In this document: positions 20,985-30,860 of the stretch, piece after piece
Layout: each line of letters opens with the position of its first letter
Position numbering within the stretch: position 1 is the first letter of the stretch
Assembly: GCA_963575745.1 (NCBI GenBank)
Contig: CAUYUJ010016295.1
Location: 62,001 to 126,000, forward strand
Origin: Prorocentrum cordatum
Lineage: Eukaryota > Sar > Dinophyceae > Prorocentrales > Prorocentraceae
Reading direction: 5' to 3'
Length of the DNA stretch: 64,000 bases
The notes under the pieces: model-generated
The model's database searches: none
Told to the model about the DNA's origin: nothing
What the model saw: the letters and a program-made list of their open reading frames with translations, nothing else
Made by a program: the position numbers and the translations under genes

Positions 20985-22747
20985 CCAGAGAACCGGCTCA
21001 TACATAGACTTACTCATACTCAGACCTACACACATTCAGACCTTCTCATAGTCTGAGTACTCAACGCACGGACTGAGGCCTACTCCTACTCAGACCTAGT
21101 CATATTCAGATTCGCAAGGGGAGCCGTCACGAGTGTTTTCACGGGCCCGTTCGCGGCCAGTTTTTGGGGATGTCTCAAGCGGTTTGCTTGTTGTCATGGC
21201 CGACATCCTTGGCTTGCATAGCAGATTGTGAGGATGTCTCAGGCGGGGCGCTGGTTTCAACACCCCTAAGGAGAGCCGTCATGGGTATTTTCACGGGCCC
21301 GTTCGCGGCCAGTTTGTAGGGATGTCTCAGGCGGTTTGCTCGTTTTCATACCCAAATTGCGAAGATGTCTCAGGCGGGGCGTTGGTTTCAGCACCCCTAA
21401 GGGGAACCGCCAGGGGTGTTTTTTGTTTTCCCAACGGGCCCGTTCGCTGCCAGTTTGTGGGGATGTTTCAAGCGATTTGTGTTCGAACATTCTTTGCTTT
21501 CAGAGCAGATTCTGGAATGCCTCCGGCGGGGGGCTGGTTTCAGCACCCCGAAAGAGAGCCGCCAGGGGTGTTTTCACGGGCCCGTTCGCGGCCAGTTTGT
21601 GGGGATGTCTCAAGCGGTTTGTTCGTTTTCATGCCCAACATCCTTTGCTTTTGTAGCACATTGCGAAGATGTCTCAGGCGGGGCGCTGGTTTCAGCACCC
21701 CTGACAGGAACCGCCATGGGTGTTTTTACGGGCCCGTTTGCTGCCAGTTTGTGGGAATGTCTCATGCGGTCTGGTTGTTTTCATGCCCGACAGCCATTGC
21801 CTTCAGAGCAGATTGCGAGGATGTCGCAGGCGGGGCGCTGGTTCCAACACCCTTGAGGGGGGCCGCCAGGGGTGTTTTCACGGGCCCGTTCGCGGCCAGT
21901 TTGTGGGGGTGTCTCAGACGGATCCTTGGCTGTCATATCAGATTGCGAGGATGTCTCGGGCGGGGCGCTTGTTTCAGCACCCCCCAAGGGGGGCCGCCAA
22001 GGGCGTTGTCACGGGCCCGTTCGCGGCCAGTTTGTGGGTATGTCTCAGGCGGTTCGCTCATCTGCATACCCGACATCTTTCGCTGTCAGAGCAGATTGTG
22101 AGGATGTCTCAGGCGGGGCGCTTGTTTCAGCACCCCGAATGGGAACCGCCATGGGATGCTTTCACGGGCCCGTTCGCGGCCAGTTGATGGGGATGTCGCA
22201 AGCGGTTTGCTTGTTTTCATGCTCAACACCCTTGGCTTGCAGAGCAGATTTTGAGGATGCCTCAAGCGGGGCGCTGATTTCAGCACCCCTTAGGGGAGCT
22301 GCCAGGGTGTGTTCACGGGCCCGTTCGCAGCCAGTTTGTGGGGATGTCTCAAGCGTTTTGTTCGTTCTCATGCCCAGCGCCGTTGGCTTCCGGAGCAGAT
22401 TTTGGAATGTCTCAGGCGGGGGGCTGGTTGCAGCGCCCCTAAGGAGAGCCGCCATGTGTGTTTTCACGGGCCCGTTCGCGGCCAGTTTGCGGGTTGAGGA
22501 GGGCACGGAGGAGGCAGGAGGGCGCGGCCTGGCAGCTGAGGAAGGGGAGTGAATGGGAGGCTCATATCCAATCATATTCAAAGCTCGCTCTGGCTCATAA
22601 TCACTCACTCGCATTAGGATTCACTCGTTTTCGCCGGCCCTGTCGCCCATGTGGACGCGCTAGTATAGTCAAACGCTCATGAACAGACGCTCACTATGGC
22701 ATGACATAAAACGTGAGATGCACATATGGGGAGTTCCACGCAGTGAG
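20971..22747. repeat. Composite satellite block, unit 1 of 2
   Basis: Consists of a left flank (CCGGCTCCAGAGAACCGGCT ... CTCATAGTCTGAGT ... ATTCGCAAGGGG), an array of ~150-bp repeats (21140-22490), and a right flank of about 240 bp (GGCCTGGCAGCTGAGGA ... TGTGGACGCGCTA ... CCACGCAGTGAGCAA). The same three parts in the same order make up unit 2 directly after it, with an offset of 1,789 bp. Open frames across it change phase from repeat to repeat, so none is coding. Confidence 0.88.
21140..22490. repeat. ~150-bp tandem array, about nine copies
   Basis: Each unit begins near CACGGGCCCGTTCGCGGCCA and ends near GGGGAGCCGCCAGGGGTGTT. Starts of ACGGGCCC are at about 21141, 21293, 21434, 21576, 21728, 21880, 22011, 22164, 22315 and 22466, so periods are 131-153. 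Each unit holds GATGTCTCARGCGG twice about 75 bp apart, so it arose from an internal duplication. Confidence 0.9.
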
Positions 22748-24535
22748 CAATTATTATTCGGACGCCGCCGACTCCAGAGAACCTGCTCATACACAGACTT
22801 ACTCCTACTCATACCTACACATACTCAGACCTTCTCATAGTCTGAGTTACGCAACGCACGGACTGATACCTATTCATATTCAGACCTAGTCATATTCAGA
22901 TTCGCAAGGGGAGCCGCCAGTTTTTTATATATTATTTTCATTATTCGTATATTATTATTAGTATTATCATTATTAATATTAGTTTTGTTGTTGTTATTAT
23001 TATTATTAGTATTATTATTGCTATAATGATAATAATGATGATTATTATTATTATCATTATTATTGTTGTTCACGGGCCCGTTCGCGGACAGTTTGTGATG
23101 ATGTCTCAGGCGGTTTGCTCGTTCTCATGCCGAACAGCCTTTGCTTTCAGAACAGATGGTGAGGATGTCTCAGGCGGGGCGCTTGTTTCGGCACCCCGAA
23201 AGGGGAGCCGCCAGAAGTGTTTTCACGGGCCCGTTCGCGGCCTCTGCTCGTTTTCATGCCCAACAGCCTTTGCTTTCAGAGCTGATTCTGGGGGTGTCTC
23301 ATGCGGGGCGTTGGTGTCACCACCCTTACGGGGAGCCGCCAGGGGTGTTTTCACGGGCCCGTTCGCGGCCAGTTTGTGGGGATGTCTCAAGCGGTTTGCT
23401 CGTTGTCATACACAACATCCTTTGCTTTCAGAGCAGATGGTGAAGATGTCTCAGGCGGGGCGCTGGTTTCAGCACCCCTAAAATGAACCGCCAGTGGTGT
23501 TTTCACGGGCCCGTTCGCTGCCAGTTTGTGGGGATGTCTCAGGCGGTTTGCTTGTTTTCATGCCCGACGTCCTTGCCTTTTCAAATCAGTTTTTGGGGGT
23601 GGCGCAGGCGGGGCGCTGGTTCCAACACCCTTAAGGGGAACCGCCACGGGTGCGTTCACGGGCCCGTTCGCTGCCAGTTTGTGGGGATGTCTCAGGCGGT
23701 TTGTTGGTTTGCAAGCCCAGCATCCTTGGCTTTCAGATCAGAGTTTGAGGATGTCTCAGGCGGGGCGCTGGTTTCAGCACCTCCAAGGGGAGCCGCCAGG
23801 GGTGTTGTCACGGGCCCGTTCGCGGCCAGTTTGTGGGGATGTCGCATGCGGTCTGGTCGTTTTCGTGCCCAACATCCTTGATTTGCGGAGCACATTGTGA
23901 GGATGTCTCAGGCGGGGCGCTGGTTTCAGCGCCCCTAAGGGGAGCCGCCAGGGGTGTTTTCACGGGCCCGTTCGCGGCCAATTTGTGGGAATGTCTCAGG
24001 CGGTTTGCTGGTTGTCATGCCCAACACATTTTGCTTTCAGAGCTGATTATGAGGATGTCTCAGGAGGTGCGCTGGTTTCAGCACCCCTGAAAAGGAGCCG
24101 CCTGGGGTGTTTTCACGGGCCCGTTCGCCAGTTTGTGGGGATGTCCCAGGCGGTTGGCTCGGACTCACGCCCAACAGCTTTCAGAGCATATTCAGAGGAT
24201 GTTTCGGGCGGGGCGCTACTTTCAGCATCCCTAAAAGGAGCCGCCAGGGGGTAGGACACGGGACCGTTCGCGGCCATGTTGCGGGGATGTCTGAGGAGGG
24301 CACGGCCTGGCAGCTGAGGAGGGGGAATGAATGGGAGGCTCTGATTCAATCATACTCAAACCTCATTCTGACTCATACTCACTCACTCACTCGCATTAGG
24401 ATTCACTCGTCGTCGCCGGCCCTGTCGCCCATGTGGACGCGCTATTATAGTCAAGCGCTCATGAACAGACGCCCAGTATGGCATGACATAAATCATGAGA
24501 TGCGCAAATGGGAAGCTCCACGCAATGAGTAAGTT
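22748..24535. repeat. Composite satellite block, unit 2 of 2
   Basis: Repeats the organisation of unit 1: left flank from 22760 (ACTCCAGAGAACCTGCTCAT), a ~150-bp array (23070-24290), and a right flank ending CCACGCAATGAGTAAG near 24532. It differs by an ATT-rich insertion between flank and array (22921-23069) and by loss of about 60 bp from one array unit near 23243. Confidence 0.88.
22921..23069. repeat. (ATT)n/(TAT)n microsatellite
   Basis: A/T-only degenerate trinucleotide array, the most AT-rich stretch of the window, inserted at the left-flank/array junction of unit 2. Confidence 0.95.
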
Positions 24536-24541
24536 TCATGA

Positions 24542-25522
24542 ATGTTTGGGGACCCATCCAGAAATAAGTCCCCATACGGCATAGCCGCTGATGGGTGGAA
24601 CGCTTGTTTTTCGCTCCCTGCTGTCAGGGGCGACCCCAGTACAAAGACACACGCAGTCGAACGGGCTCTGACCGAGGAGGCCCTGGCGGGGCACCGTGCG
24701 TCGCAGGAGTTGCAGGGGGAACCCCAGCCCAAGAGGGCCAGAGTCCGCTCGGCGGCGCAGCCGACCGAGCAAGGAGGACCGCCCTCGAAATGGGATCATT
24801 GCGCAATTCAAGAGGCAAGCGTTCCGCAGAGGCGACTAAGCGACGTTGAGGGATCGAGACCGGCTAAGACTGCCAAGGTCGAGAAACTCGCCAACGCTGA
24901 GGGCAATATGCCTTCCTCCGAAGCTTCAATGAGTTTCCCGGATGGGCCCGCGCATGCCCCGATAGGAGGCGTTTCTTCATCTTCTGGTGCCTCAAGTAGT
25001 GTTTTTGGCGGTAATGCTGCTTCCAATGTCCCCTCCGCCGGCTCAGCCGGGGGTTGGGGAACGTCGCCTGGGACCGGAAACGGTTGCGGAAGTGCTGGGC
25101 ACAATTCCGATGCACCGGGCGGAGGCGGAGGCAGAGGCCCTGCTCCGGGTCCGGGCCCCCCGCCGTCACCCATCGTGGGTGGGGCAGGCGGAGAGTCTGA
25201 CCCACTTTTCTTGGCACGTTGGATCTGGAATGTGTTACAACATCGAGCGCAAATAAGGGCCGGGACAGTCGCGCCCCTGGATGAAGCCACAATCTCGGAG
25301 GAATGGACACGCTGCGTTGAAGACATATCCATGCTGTGCGTCGACGTGATAGATCCTTCCCTTCGTGGCTCGATGGCGTTGTTTAATATCCAGAAGAGAA
25401 GTGTCAGGCCACCGCAAAGTTGGCGGAGGTGCACGGTCGCGGGTGGATTCTTTTTAGTGGCGAAGACCTGGCCGCGATGGCGCGGATTGGCAGGCTTCTG
25501 CGCGAATTCTTCCGGCCGCTGA
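24542..25522 (+). CDS. Unassigned 326-codon frame, Pro/Gly/Ala-rich
   Basis: Open from an ATG at 24542, seven bases after the satellite block, to 25522. Residues 1-130 are charged and Pro/Ala-rich (ARVRSAAQPTEQGG); 130-220 are Gly/Ser/Pro low-complexity. From about residue 222 a compact segment PLFLARWIWNVLQHRAQIRA...ATISEEWTRCVEDISMLCVDVID looks like a folded helix pair. The final 40 residues look out of frame. It is placed inside the LTR element, contains two CGGC-NNN-GCCG motifs (24753, 25039), and its role is unknown. A second gag-like protein is possible. Confidence 0.4.
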   Translation: MFGDPSRNKSPYGIAADGWNACFSLPAVRGDPSTKTHAVERALTEEALAGHRASQELQGEPQPKRARVRSAAQPTEQGGPPSKWDHCAIQEASVPQRRLSDVEGSRPAKTAKVEKLANAEGNMPSSEASMSFPDGPAHAPIGGVSSSSGASSSVFGGNAASNVPSAGSAGGWGTSPGTGNGCGSAGHNSDAPGGGGGRGPAPGPGPPPSPIVGGAGGESDPLFLARWIWNVLQHRAQIRAGTVAPLDEATISEEWTRCVEDISMLCVDVIDPSLRGSMALFNIQKRSVRPPQSWRRCTVAGGFFLVAKTWPRWRGLAGFCANSSGR

Positions 25523-27124
25523 CACAAGCGGTCCATTCGTCACGGACGTGCTGGGCAGCTGCCATTCATGCTGTCCCTGACTCGACATGACAATTCCGTG
25601 ACGCCCAGGAAAAGACAGCTGGCAATTCCTCCGCACCCCCGTACTATATGCGAGACCATTTCCATGGCCTGGCTGAAGACATGCAGGGGGCCGCCTGCAG
25701 AAGAACGTTATTATATTTCATGACGGCGTCTGGGCCCATGGAGCAAACCAGATGGACCATGGAGCCCCGGGACATCATGCGCCGATGCAGTTCATGCGTT
25801 GCTCGGTCCCTGAACGATATCTCTGACGGAGATCGATGTAGCTTAAAAGGGGTCAAGTGGAACGAAGAAAGGATCCCCCGGGCCTCAGATGCTACTTGCA
25901 GTGCTTCGGCCATTCTTCGAGACCGCTGAGAGAATGATCGATGAAGCGGCGAATCGTTCCAATCCGTGAGCAACTCAAAGCATTTACGTTGGCGGAGATC
26001 ACCGTCGTTGGCAATCATCAAATGGCGCCTTTAGAATGGATGTCGCGTGCGATGAGATTGCCACTTTGTTGCGAGCACGAATGAATCAGCGCAATGAGCG
26101 CTGCAAGGCTGTGGGGATCTTGGACGGCGCTAGTCTGCATCGGAAACTGCGCCGCCCCGCGTCGGACGCGCACCATTTTCTCCACCAGCATGAATCATAT
26201 AAATAAGATAGAGAAGGGGTACCATCGGAGGTGGTCGCGGCAGAGCTGTTCCAGGATCATATGTTGAAAGCAGCCAGACTAGCGGCCTGGTTCTTCGCCA
26301 GCCCTCTGGCTGCTCAGCCGCCCAGGGGTTTGTCTTTGAACGCAAGCTGCGAGCAGATGGGTACGCGCAGGTGGAAGCCACGCATGATGTGCTAGTGTCG
26401 TATTGGACTGACTGGTGCCCCATTAAAAGCGGTACTCCGCAGTCCGTAGTGGGAGCACTGCCGTTTGCTAATTCTTTCGGGAAGCATGAATTCCCGGCCA
26501 GTTCAACTGGCGCGGGACAAGGTGCGCGACATTCCTCATCCACCCAAGAGTGGCGCAATGTTATTTCGACAGAAGAAGGGCATCATATCTATTTGCAATG
26601 GAGTGAGTTCCAGTTCTTCTTTGAAAGAAGCCTGCCACGCATTCCCGGCATGCCCCCGTGGGGGGAAAACCACGAGACGCACCGGGATACATTTCTCATT
26701 GACCAACACATGCAACAGGCGGTAGTAGCTTTGGAAGGGTCTCAGTCTGACTTCCAATCTCCAGCCCGAGCGGCTGTTCGAACCGTTTGGCGGGCCCGTA
26801 GAGGCACGGCCCGCCGCGAGACAAGGCGATCATATGCATGTCGAGATGAGTAGAGATGCGCCAATTACCGGCACTGCTGGCTCTGCCGCGCAGAGCACAG
26901 GTGCCGCGGTTAGTCTCGCTGGACCTGGCGCAGCTACAAGTCCAACAAAACGCCGAGCACGGTCAGTTGAGCCCACTTCGGCAATGGCCGCTGAATCTCC
27001 CCCAGATCGCCTTGAGCGGATGATGGGGGAGAGATGCCTTGATAATGAAGGAGCAGCAGTGGGCGAGAATCAGAGAGCATTTCCTCCTGAGGACTAGGGC
27101 GGCGCCCGCAAGTGGCCCATAAAG
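25523..27124 (+). pseudogene. Broken frames of the element's 3' half
   Basis: Several + strand pieces look protein-like but cannot be joined: AARLAAWFFASPLAAQPP near 26275-26325, SGAMLFRQKKGIISICNG near 26550-26600, FERSLPRIPGMPPWGENHET near 26615-26680, and an Ala/Ser-rich tail up to 27097. They continue the coding-like strand between the frames on either side. No family is recognised. Confidence 0.35.
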
Positions 27125-28225
27125 TTGTCGCACCAGTCCGCGAAGACTGCGACTGTGGGCGATGATGGAACTGTATTCTTGAAGCCCTTGAATGCGGGAG
27201 AGCTGGCTAAGGGCCTCTACAGCCCGAGTAATGCGTGGCCTGGAGAAAACTATGAAGAGGTGTCGCGGACGATAACGAACAACGGAACTTTCGTCCACAG
27301 CGATGCTCACAAGCGTCTGCGCGTGTCATCGCGAGGGGGGCAGCGGTTAGCAGAACAATTGCTTCGAGATGCGACTGGGTGGCCGGTTCTCTCTGCTGAA
27401 TCTGCGATTCCTACTTGGGCAAAGTTTTTCATTGCGCGACGTGATCGTTCGGCGGCGGGGGGGCCGAGAACCATTGCTGACCGCGCAATGCGGGATCAAG
27501 CAGCAGTTCAAGAGGACGCAGAGAAGGAATACTGCGTCCAATTGACCCCCCCTTAAGCTGGGCGAGAAGAAATGGGGGGAATTGATTGTAGACAGATGCT
27601 AGGCAAGGCAGTCCCACGGAACATCCGTTGGGCGCTTCATGCACTTTTGGAAGGATACCGCGTTCTTCCCTGAGGCCCTGAGCACGGGGGTAACGCGAAG
27701 AAGTCGAACGCTGGAATCTACTCGTTCTCATGCGCGGACGATGGGCCCTGGATTCGCGCGAGATGCGCGACGGCAGAGGAGGCGTTCAACGACGGGTATT
27801 GGAACACAGTGGAGACTCGGTTTTGGAGTCGCCCGATAGCCGTTGCCGGTGACGGTGGCCCCGCGCAACGATGCACGGAGAACCCCGATCAAATAGTGGT
27901 GACTGAGGTGCGCATTTACCATTGGGCCCCCGCCTCGTTCACTGCAAACTGGGGTGGCACTTGGACGTTGATGAGGAACCAATTGCGAGGCGGTGAGGCC
28001 ATGGATAAAGATTTCGACGTCGAAAGGGCGAGGAACCAGAAACGGGCAGACATGATGAACAAAGTTAGAATCCAGCAATGCCAATGGGTTCCTGGACTCC
28101 AGCCAATAGAAGGGCACGAAAATGCTTCGCCGCACCTTGATTATCACCCTTCGATGGAAAACATTCGGACGTATTTGAGAGACAAAGGTCGCCGCGCACA
28201 TTCGCTCTTGGACGGAGCAACGTAG
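27125..28225 (+). pseudogene. Two unassigned frames (143 and 138 codons)
   Basis: 27125-27556 encodes ATVGDDGTVFLKPLNAGELA...TGWPVLSAESAIPTWAKFFI and stops at 27556. 27809-28225 encodes WSRPIAVAGDGGPAQRCTE...NWGGTWTLMRNQLRGG...RKRADMMNKVRIQQCQWVPG. Between them a third frame (27570-27800) reads plausible protein with stops. Together they look like one soluble protein of about 350 residues broken at least twice. No domain is recognised. Confidence 0.35.
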
Positions 28226-28237
28226 GGGGATAGTCGG

Positions 28238-28957
28238 ATGGCTGATACACAAACCTATCATGAAGCTAAAGCAAAGCCACCGGCTCAGCCGGCGGGCGGG
28301 CTTGCTTCAGGTTTGACTCCTGTTGCTGATGCGCAGTCATCACCGGTTCCGCCGGGTAGCGCTGTCGCCGGGCAGCAGAGAGGTTCAGCTAAACCGCCCC
28401 CGCCTTCTGCTTATCTGAGAATATCGAGAAAGCCGCCCCCGCATCAGGCCGCGGGGCCGCCGGGGCCGCCACCGGCTAGGCTTGCTCGGCCTCCCGTTCC
28501 GCCTGTGCCCGAGGGTGGAAGGAGCGCGGCGGCCGCTGGGTCGGGGAACGATTCGCAAGAAGGTAGCTTGTTTTCGGCGGCTCCGCCGCCTGGAGACAGA
28601 AATCCTTGGGGACCCCTATCAGACAATGCGGCGAAACTGGTTCCGCCCCCCCCCCCCCCCCCCCCCCTCCCCCCCGGCCCTGCTCCGAAGTCATTGGCCA
28701 AGCCAAGTGGCTCCGATCAGACACCCATGGGAGGGGCGAAGGCGCCCCCGCCCGACATTCATGAAATGTGGAAGCCTTCTTTGGGAGACCCTCCGTTTCC
28801 AGCGCCAGCGGGGGCGTCGGGCGCTGGAAGTTCGACCGCGCCCGCGCTTCCGACGCCCCCGAGGGGCCCCCCGATGGGGGGGATCGGAGCTCAGCAAAAG
28901 GGCTCGCGATGCGCCAACAGATGGCCAAACAGAGCAGCTCGGCGCAGCCGGAGCTAG
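28238..28957 (+). CDS. Unassigned Pro-rich frame, 239 codons
   Basis: Starts at an ATG 12 bases after the stop of the previous frame (28225). Proline, alanine and glycine dominate; a C-run (28648-28673) encodes Pro repeats. Motif-poor, probably an unstructured linker of a larger protein. A CGGCTCAGCCG motif at 28281-28291 reads PAQPA here. The end (CANRWPNRAARRSRS) looks out of frame, the continuation being in the next frame (MRQQMAKQSSSAQPELAKEP). Confidence 0.35.
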   Translation: MADTQTYHEAKAKPPAQPAGGLASGLTPVADAQSSPVPPGSAVAGQQRGSAKPPPPSAYLRISRKPPPHQAAGPPGPPPARLARPPVPPVPEGGRSAAAAGSGNDSQEGSLFSAAPPPGDRNPWGPLSDNAAKLVPPPPPPPPLPPGPAPKSLAKPSGSDQTPMGGAKAPPPDIHEMWKPSLGDPPFPAPAGASGAGSSTAPALPTPPRGPPMGGIGAQQKGSRCANRWPNRAARRSRS

Positions 28958-29528
28958 CAAAAGAGCCATCGAGCTGGACACCCCAGGGGGGCGCATATCA
29001 TATTTGCTCAACTTGCCAGACCCCTGCGCTGCGGACCCAGTTTTGCACGACCCGAAATCTATGAGACTCGAAGAGGGTGAAGCGAGAGAGAAGCCATCTT
29101 ACACCTTGCCGATGCCTCCAGCGGATGTCGGAAACGACGATTCCGTATCAGTTGTTGTTGAGGTTGTTATAAATCTATTGGTTATACATTTTGGACCTGG
29201 ATCGAGCCGAGCCCAATTTTCATTTGAGAACGAATTGAAATGGCTTTGGCATGTTCGCCCGGGTGGGAATCCGCCTGAAGGCATTAGGGCACACCCAGAG
29301 GAGGACGCCCAATGCCTAGAAGATGATATGATCACCTGGGCGACGCGTCATCTGACGCAAGCGCGGGAAAATAATAATGAACCAGTTGACTATTCATTGC
29401 CTTGCCAAAAGTGGGCGCGCTACTTCCATCGAAATTCGTTGTGGGAATTTTATTGCGCCCGGCGAGGTTCCCAATGCCCAGAGCGCTGCTGGCGCCGTGA
29501 TTTGGCCCGGCCCAACTGGAGCCGATAG
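28958..29528 (+). pseudogene. Unassigned frame with acidic helix-rich protein
   Basis: In the frame that ends at 29528: MRLEEGEAREKPSYTLPMPP, then VVVEVVINLLVIHFGPGSSR, FENELKWLWHVRPGGNPPEG and ARHLTQARENNNEPVDYSLP, CQKWARYFHRNSLWEFYCA. This is convincing as protein, about 170 residues, but unknown to me. It follows the Pro-rich frame and probably belonged to the same polyprotein. Confidence 0.4.
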
Positions 29529-30348
29529 CGAGTCACCCACCGCGAAGATAGAGGACGAAGAGGATTCGCGCCCTGCGGCTTCACCGTCGGAGACAGATTG
29601 CAGACTGAGGACCCCCTATACCTGGGAGAAGTCCCACCCGTCATATTCGGAAGAAGTGAATTCCGAGATAAGCCCGGGAATGACGAATTTGTTCTTACGT
29701 GAAACACTTCCGCCATCACCCGATCATGAACAGCTCCGCCCAGGGGGGCAAGACCCCCCGGGGCGAACGAGACATGTAACCCGCGCGACATTTTCTATGA
29801 CCGGGGATTGGCTATACTTGGGACATCAAGAACGCGCGGATATCCGTGACGATACGGGCGAAGAAGTTCGAAAACGAGTTGTCGAAGCCCACGGGGCTGG
29901 CCTTGTGCCGCCCCGCATCTCAGCGATTCGCGGGCGCACTGATAAAATGCCTACATGGTGCATGACCCAGCATTTACGTTGCTCGGGGAAGAAGCAGAGG
30001 AATTCGGACGAGCAGTTCATTTTCTTGGAGCAGAATTCGATTCAGACGACCGGCCACATGCTTTTTCCCCAGGAGGTTTACCCGCCCCTCACTCCTGTAA
30101 TTTCACCTACTGACGCTGTCGGCTTATCCGAAGAAGCGGAGGAGGAGATAATGAGGCAAGGCAGTCAAACCGTCATGTTGGGGAGCTCTGAAATTTGGCG
30201 AAAAACAGCCCCCGCAGTTGCCCTGTCGCCCATTTCATTGGTGAATGCGCAGTGTATATGGCTAGACATTGCGCTGATTATGCTCGATCATCGGGCGGGT
30301 GGGCGCGCGTTGGTGACCTCATTCGGAAAATGCGAAGTGATGGGGTAA
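29450..30348 (+). pseudogene. Unassigned frame upstream of the KptA-like region
   Basis: The frame 29377-30348 stays open 323 codons. After a shifted start it encodes GAVIWPGPTGADSESPTAKI, a Pro/Glu-rich section, then ARADIRDDTGEEVRKRVVEA, DKMPTWCMTQHLRCSGKKQR, and VISPTDAVGLSEEAEEEIMR. It overlaps the next protein in another frame (30195 on), so a frameshift lies near 30200. No domain is recognised. Confidence 0.4.
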
Positions 30349-30860
30349 CGTATGCCACAACTGCACTTGCGGTGCACGGTTGAACCTTGCTATCGTCGGG
30401 CGTTGTTGAAATTCTCGGGACAAAAGCCGAGGGCGTTGTGCTTATTGAGCAGACGACGCGGATGGAACATTGGGAACAGCTTCTAAATCCGGATGCCTCA
30501 TGCGACGCAGTCGTTGATGGGGAAAATGGGAGCGTAGTTGTTTCTATTGATCGAGCCGATGGTGCTTGCAGGCCCATGTCGGTGTTCTTTCGCGGGCGTC
30601 AAGGACACCCTTGTTTTGCCCGCATCATAGGGCGCATGTGTGCCCCGCATGAATTTGGAATGGCACAGTGCCACGGACATTTGTTGCACGTAACAAGCAT
30701 GGGAGCCCTCAAGGAGTCGACGATAGACTCAGCGATAATCCGATATCCCGATAAGCTCAGCGGATTATGCAGAGCATCTGAATACGAATTTCTTACCTTG
30801 ATACCTACACGGCGTGATTCCCCCGCTGAAAGTGCCGAGCACATTCTTCGCTGGCATCGC
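30195..30860 (+). pseudogene. Possible KptA/Tpt1-like RNA 2'-phosphotransferase remnant
   Basis: KptA removes splice-junction 2'-phosphates from RNA using NAD. The frame 30195-30383 reads MARHCADYARSSGGWARVGD LIRKMRSDG, close to the family's N-terminal winged-helix pattern (..LRH....GW..v..Ll..l). The next frame (from 30387) has VVEILGTKAEG, where family members have VV..ndK.RF, and later RGRQGHP (30597-30617), like the IRA.QGHS motif, followed by an AQCHGHLLHVTSMGALKE run where HGT and a GL turn are expected. The spacing between the second and third motif is about twice the family's, a stop (30381) intervenes, and the last motif is degraded. I hold the call as tentative. Confidence 0.33.

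Noticed and set aside
21322-22552. Several 140-260 codon frames in the satellite block
   Set aside because: The same satellite is read in changing frames because periods are not constant multiples of three.
21140-24290. CRISPR-like regular repeats
   Set aside because: Repeats are about 150 bp without short spacers of unique sequence; eukaryotic satellite.
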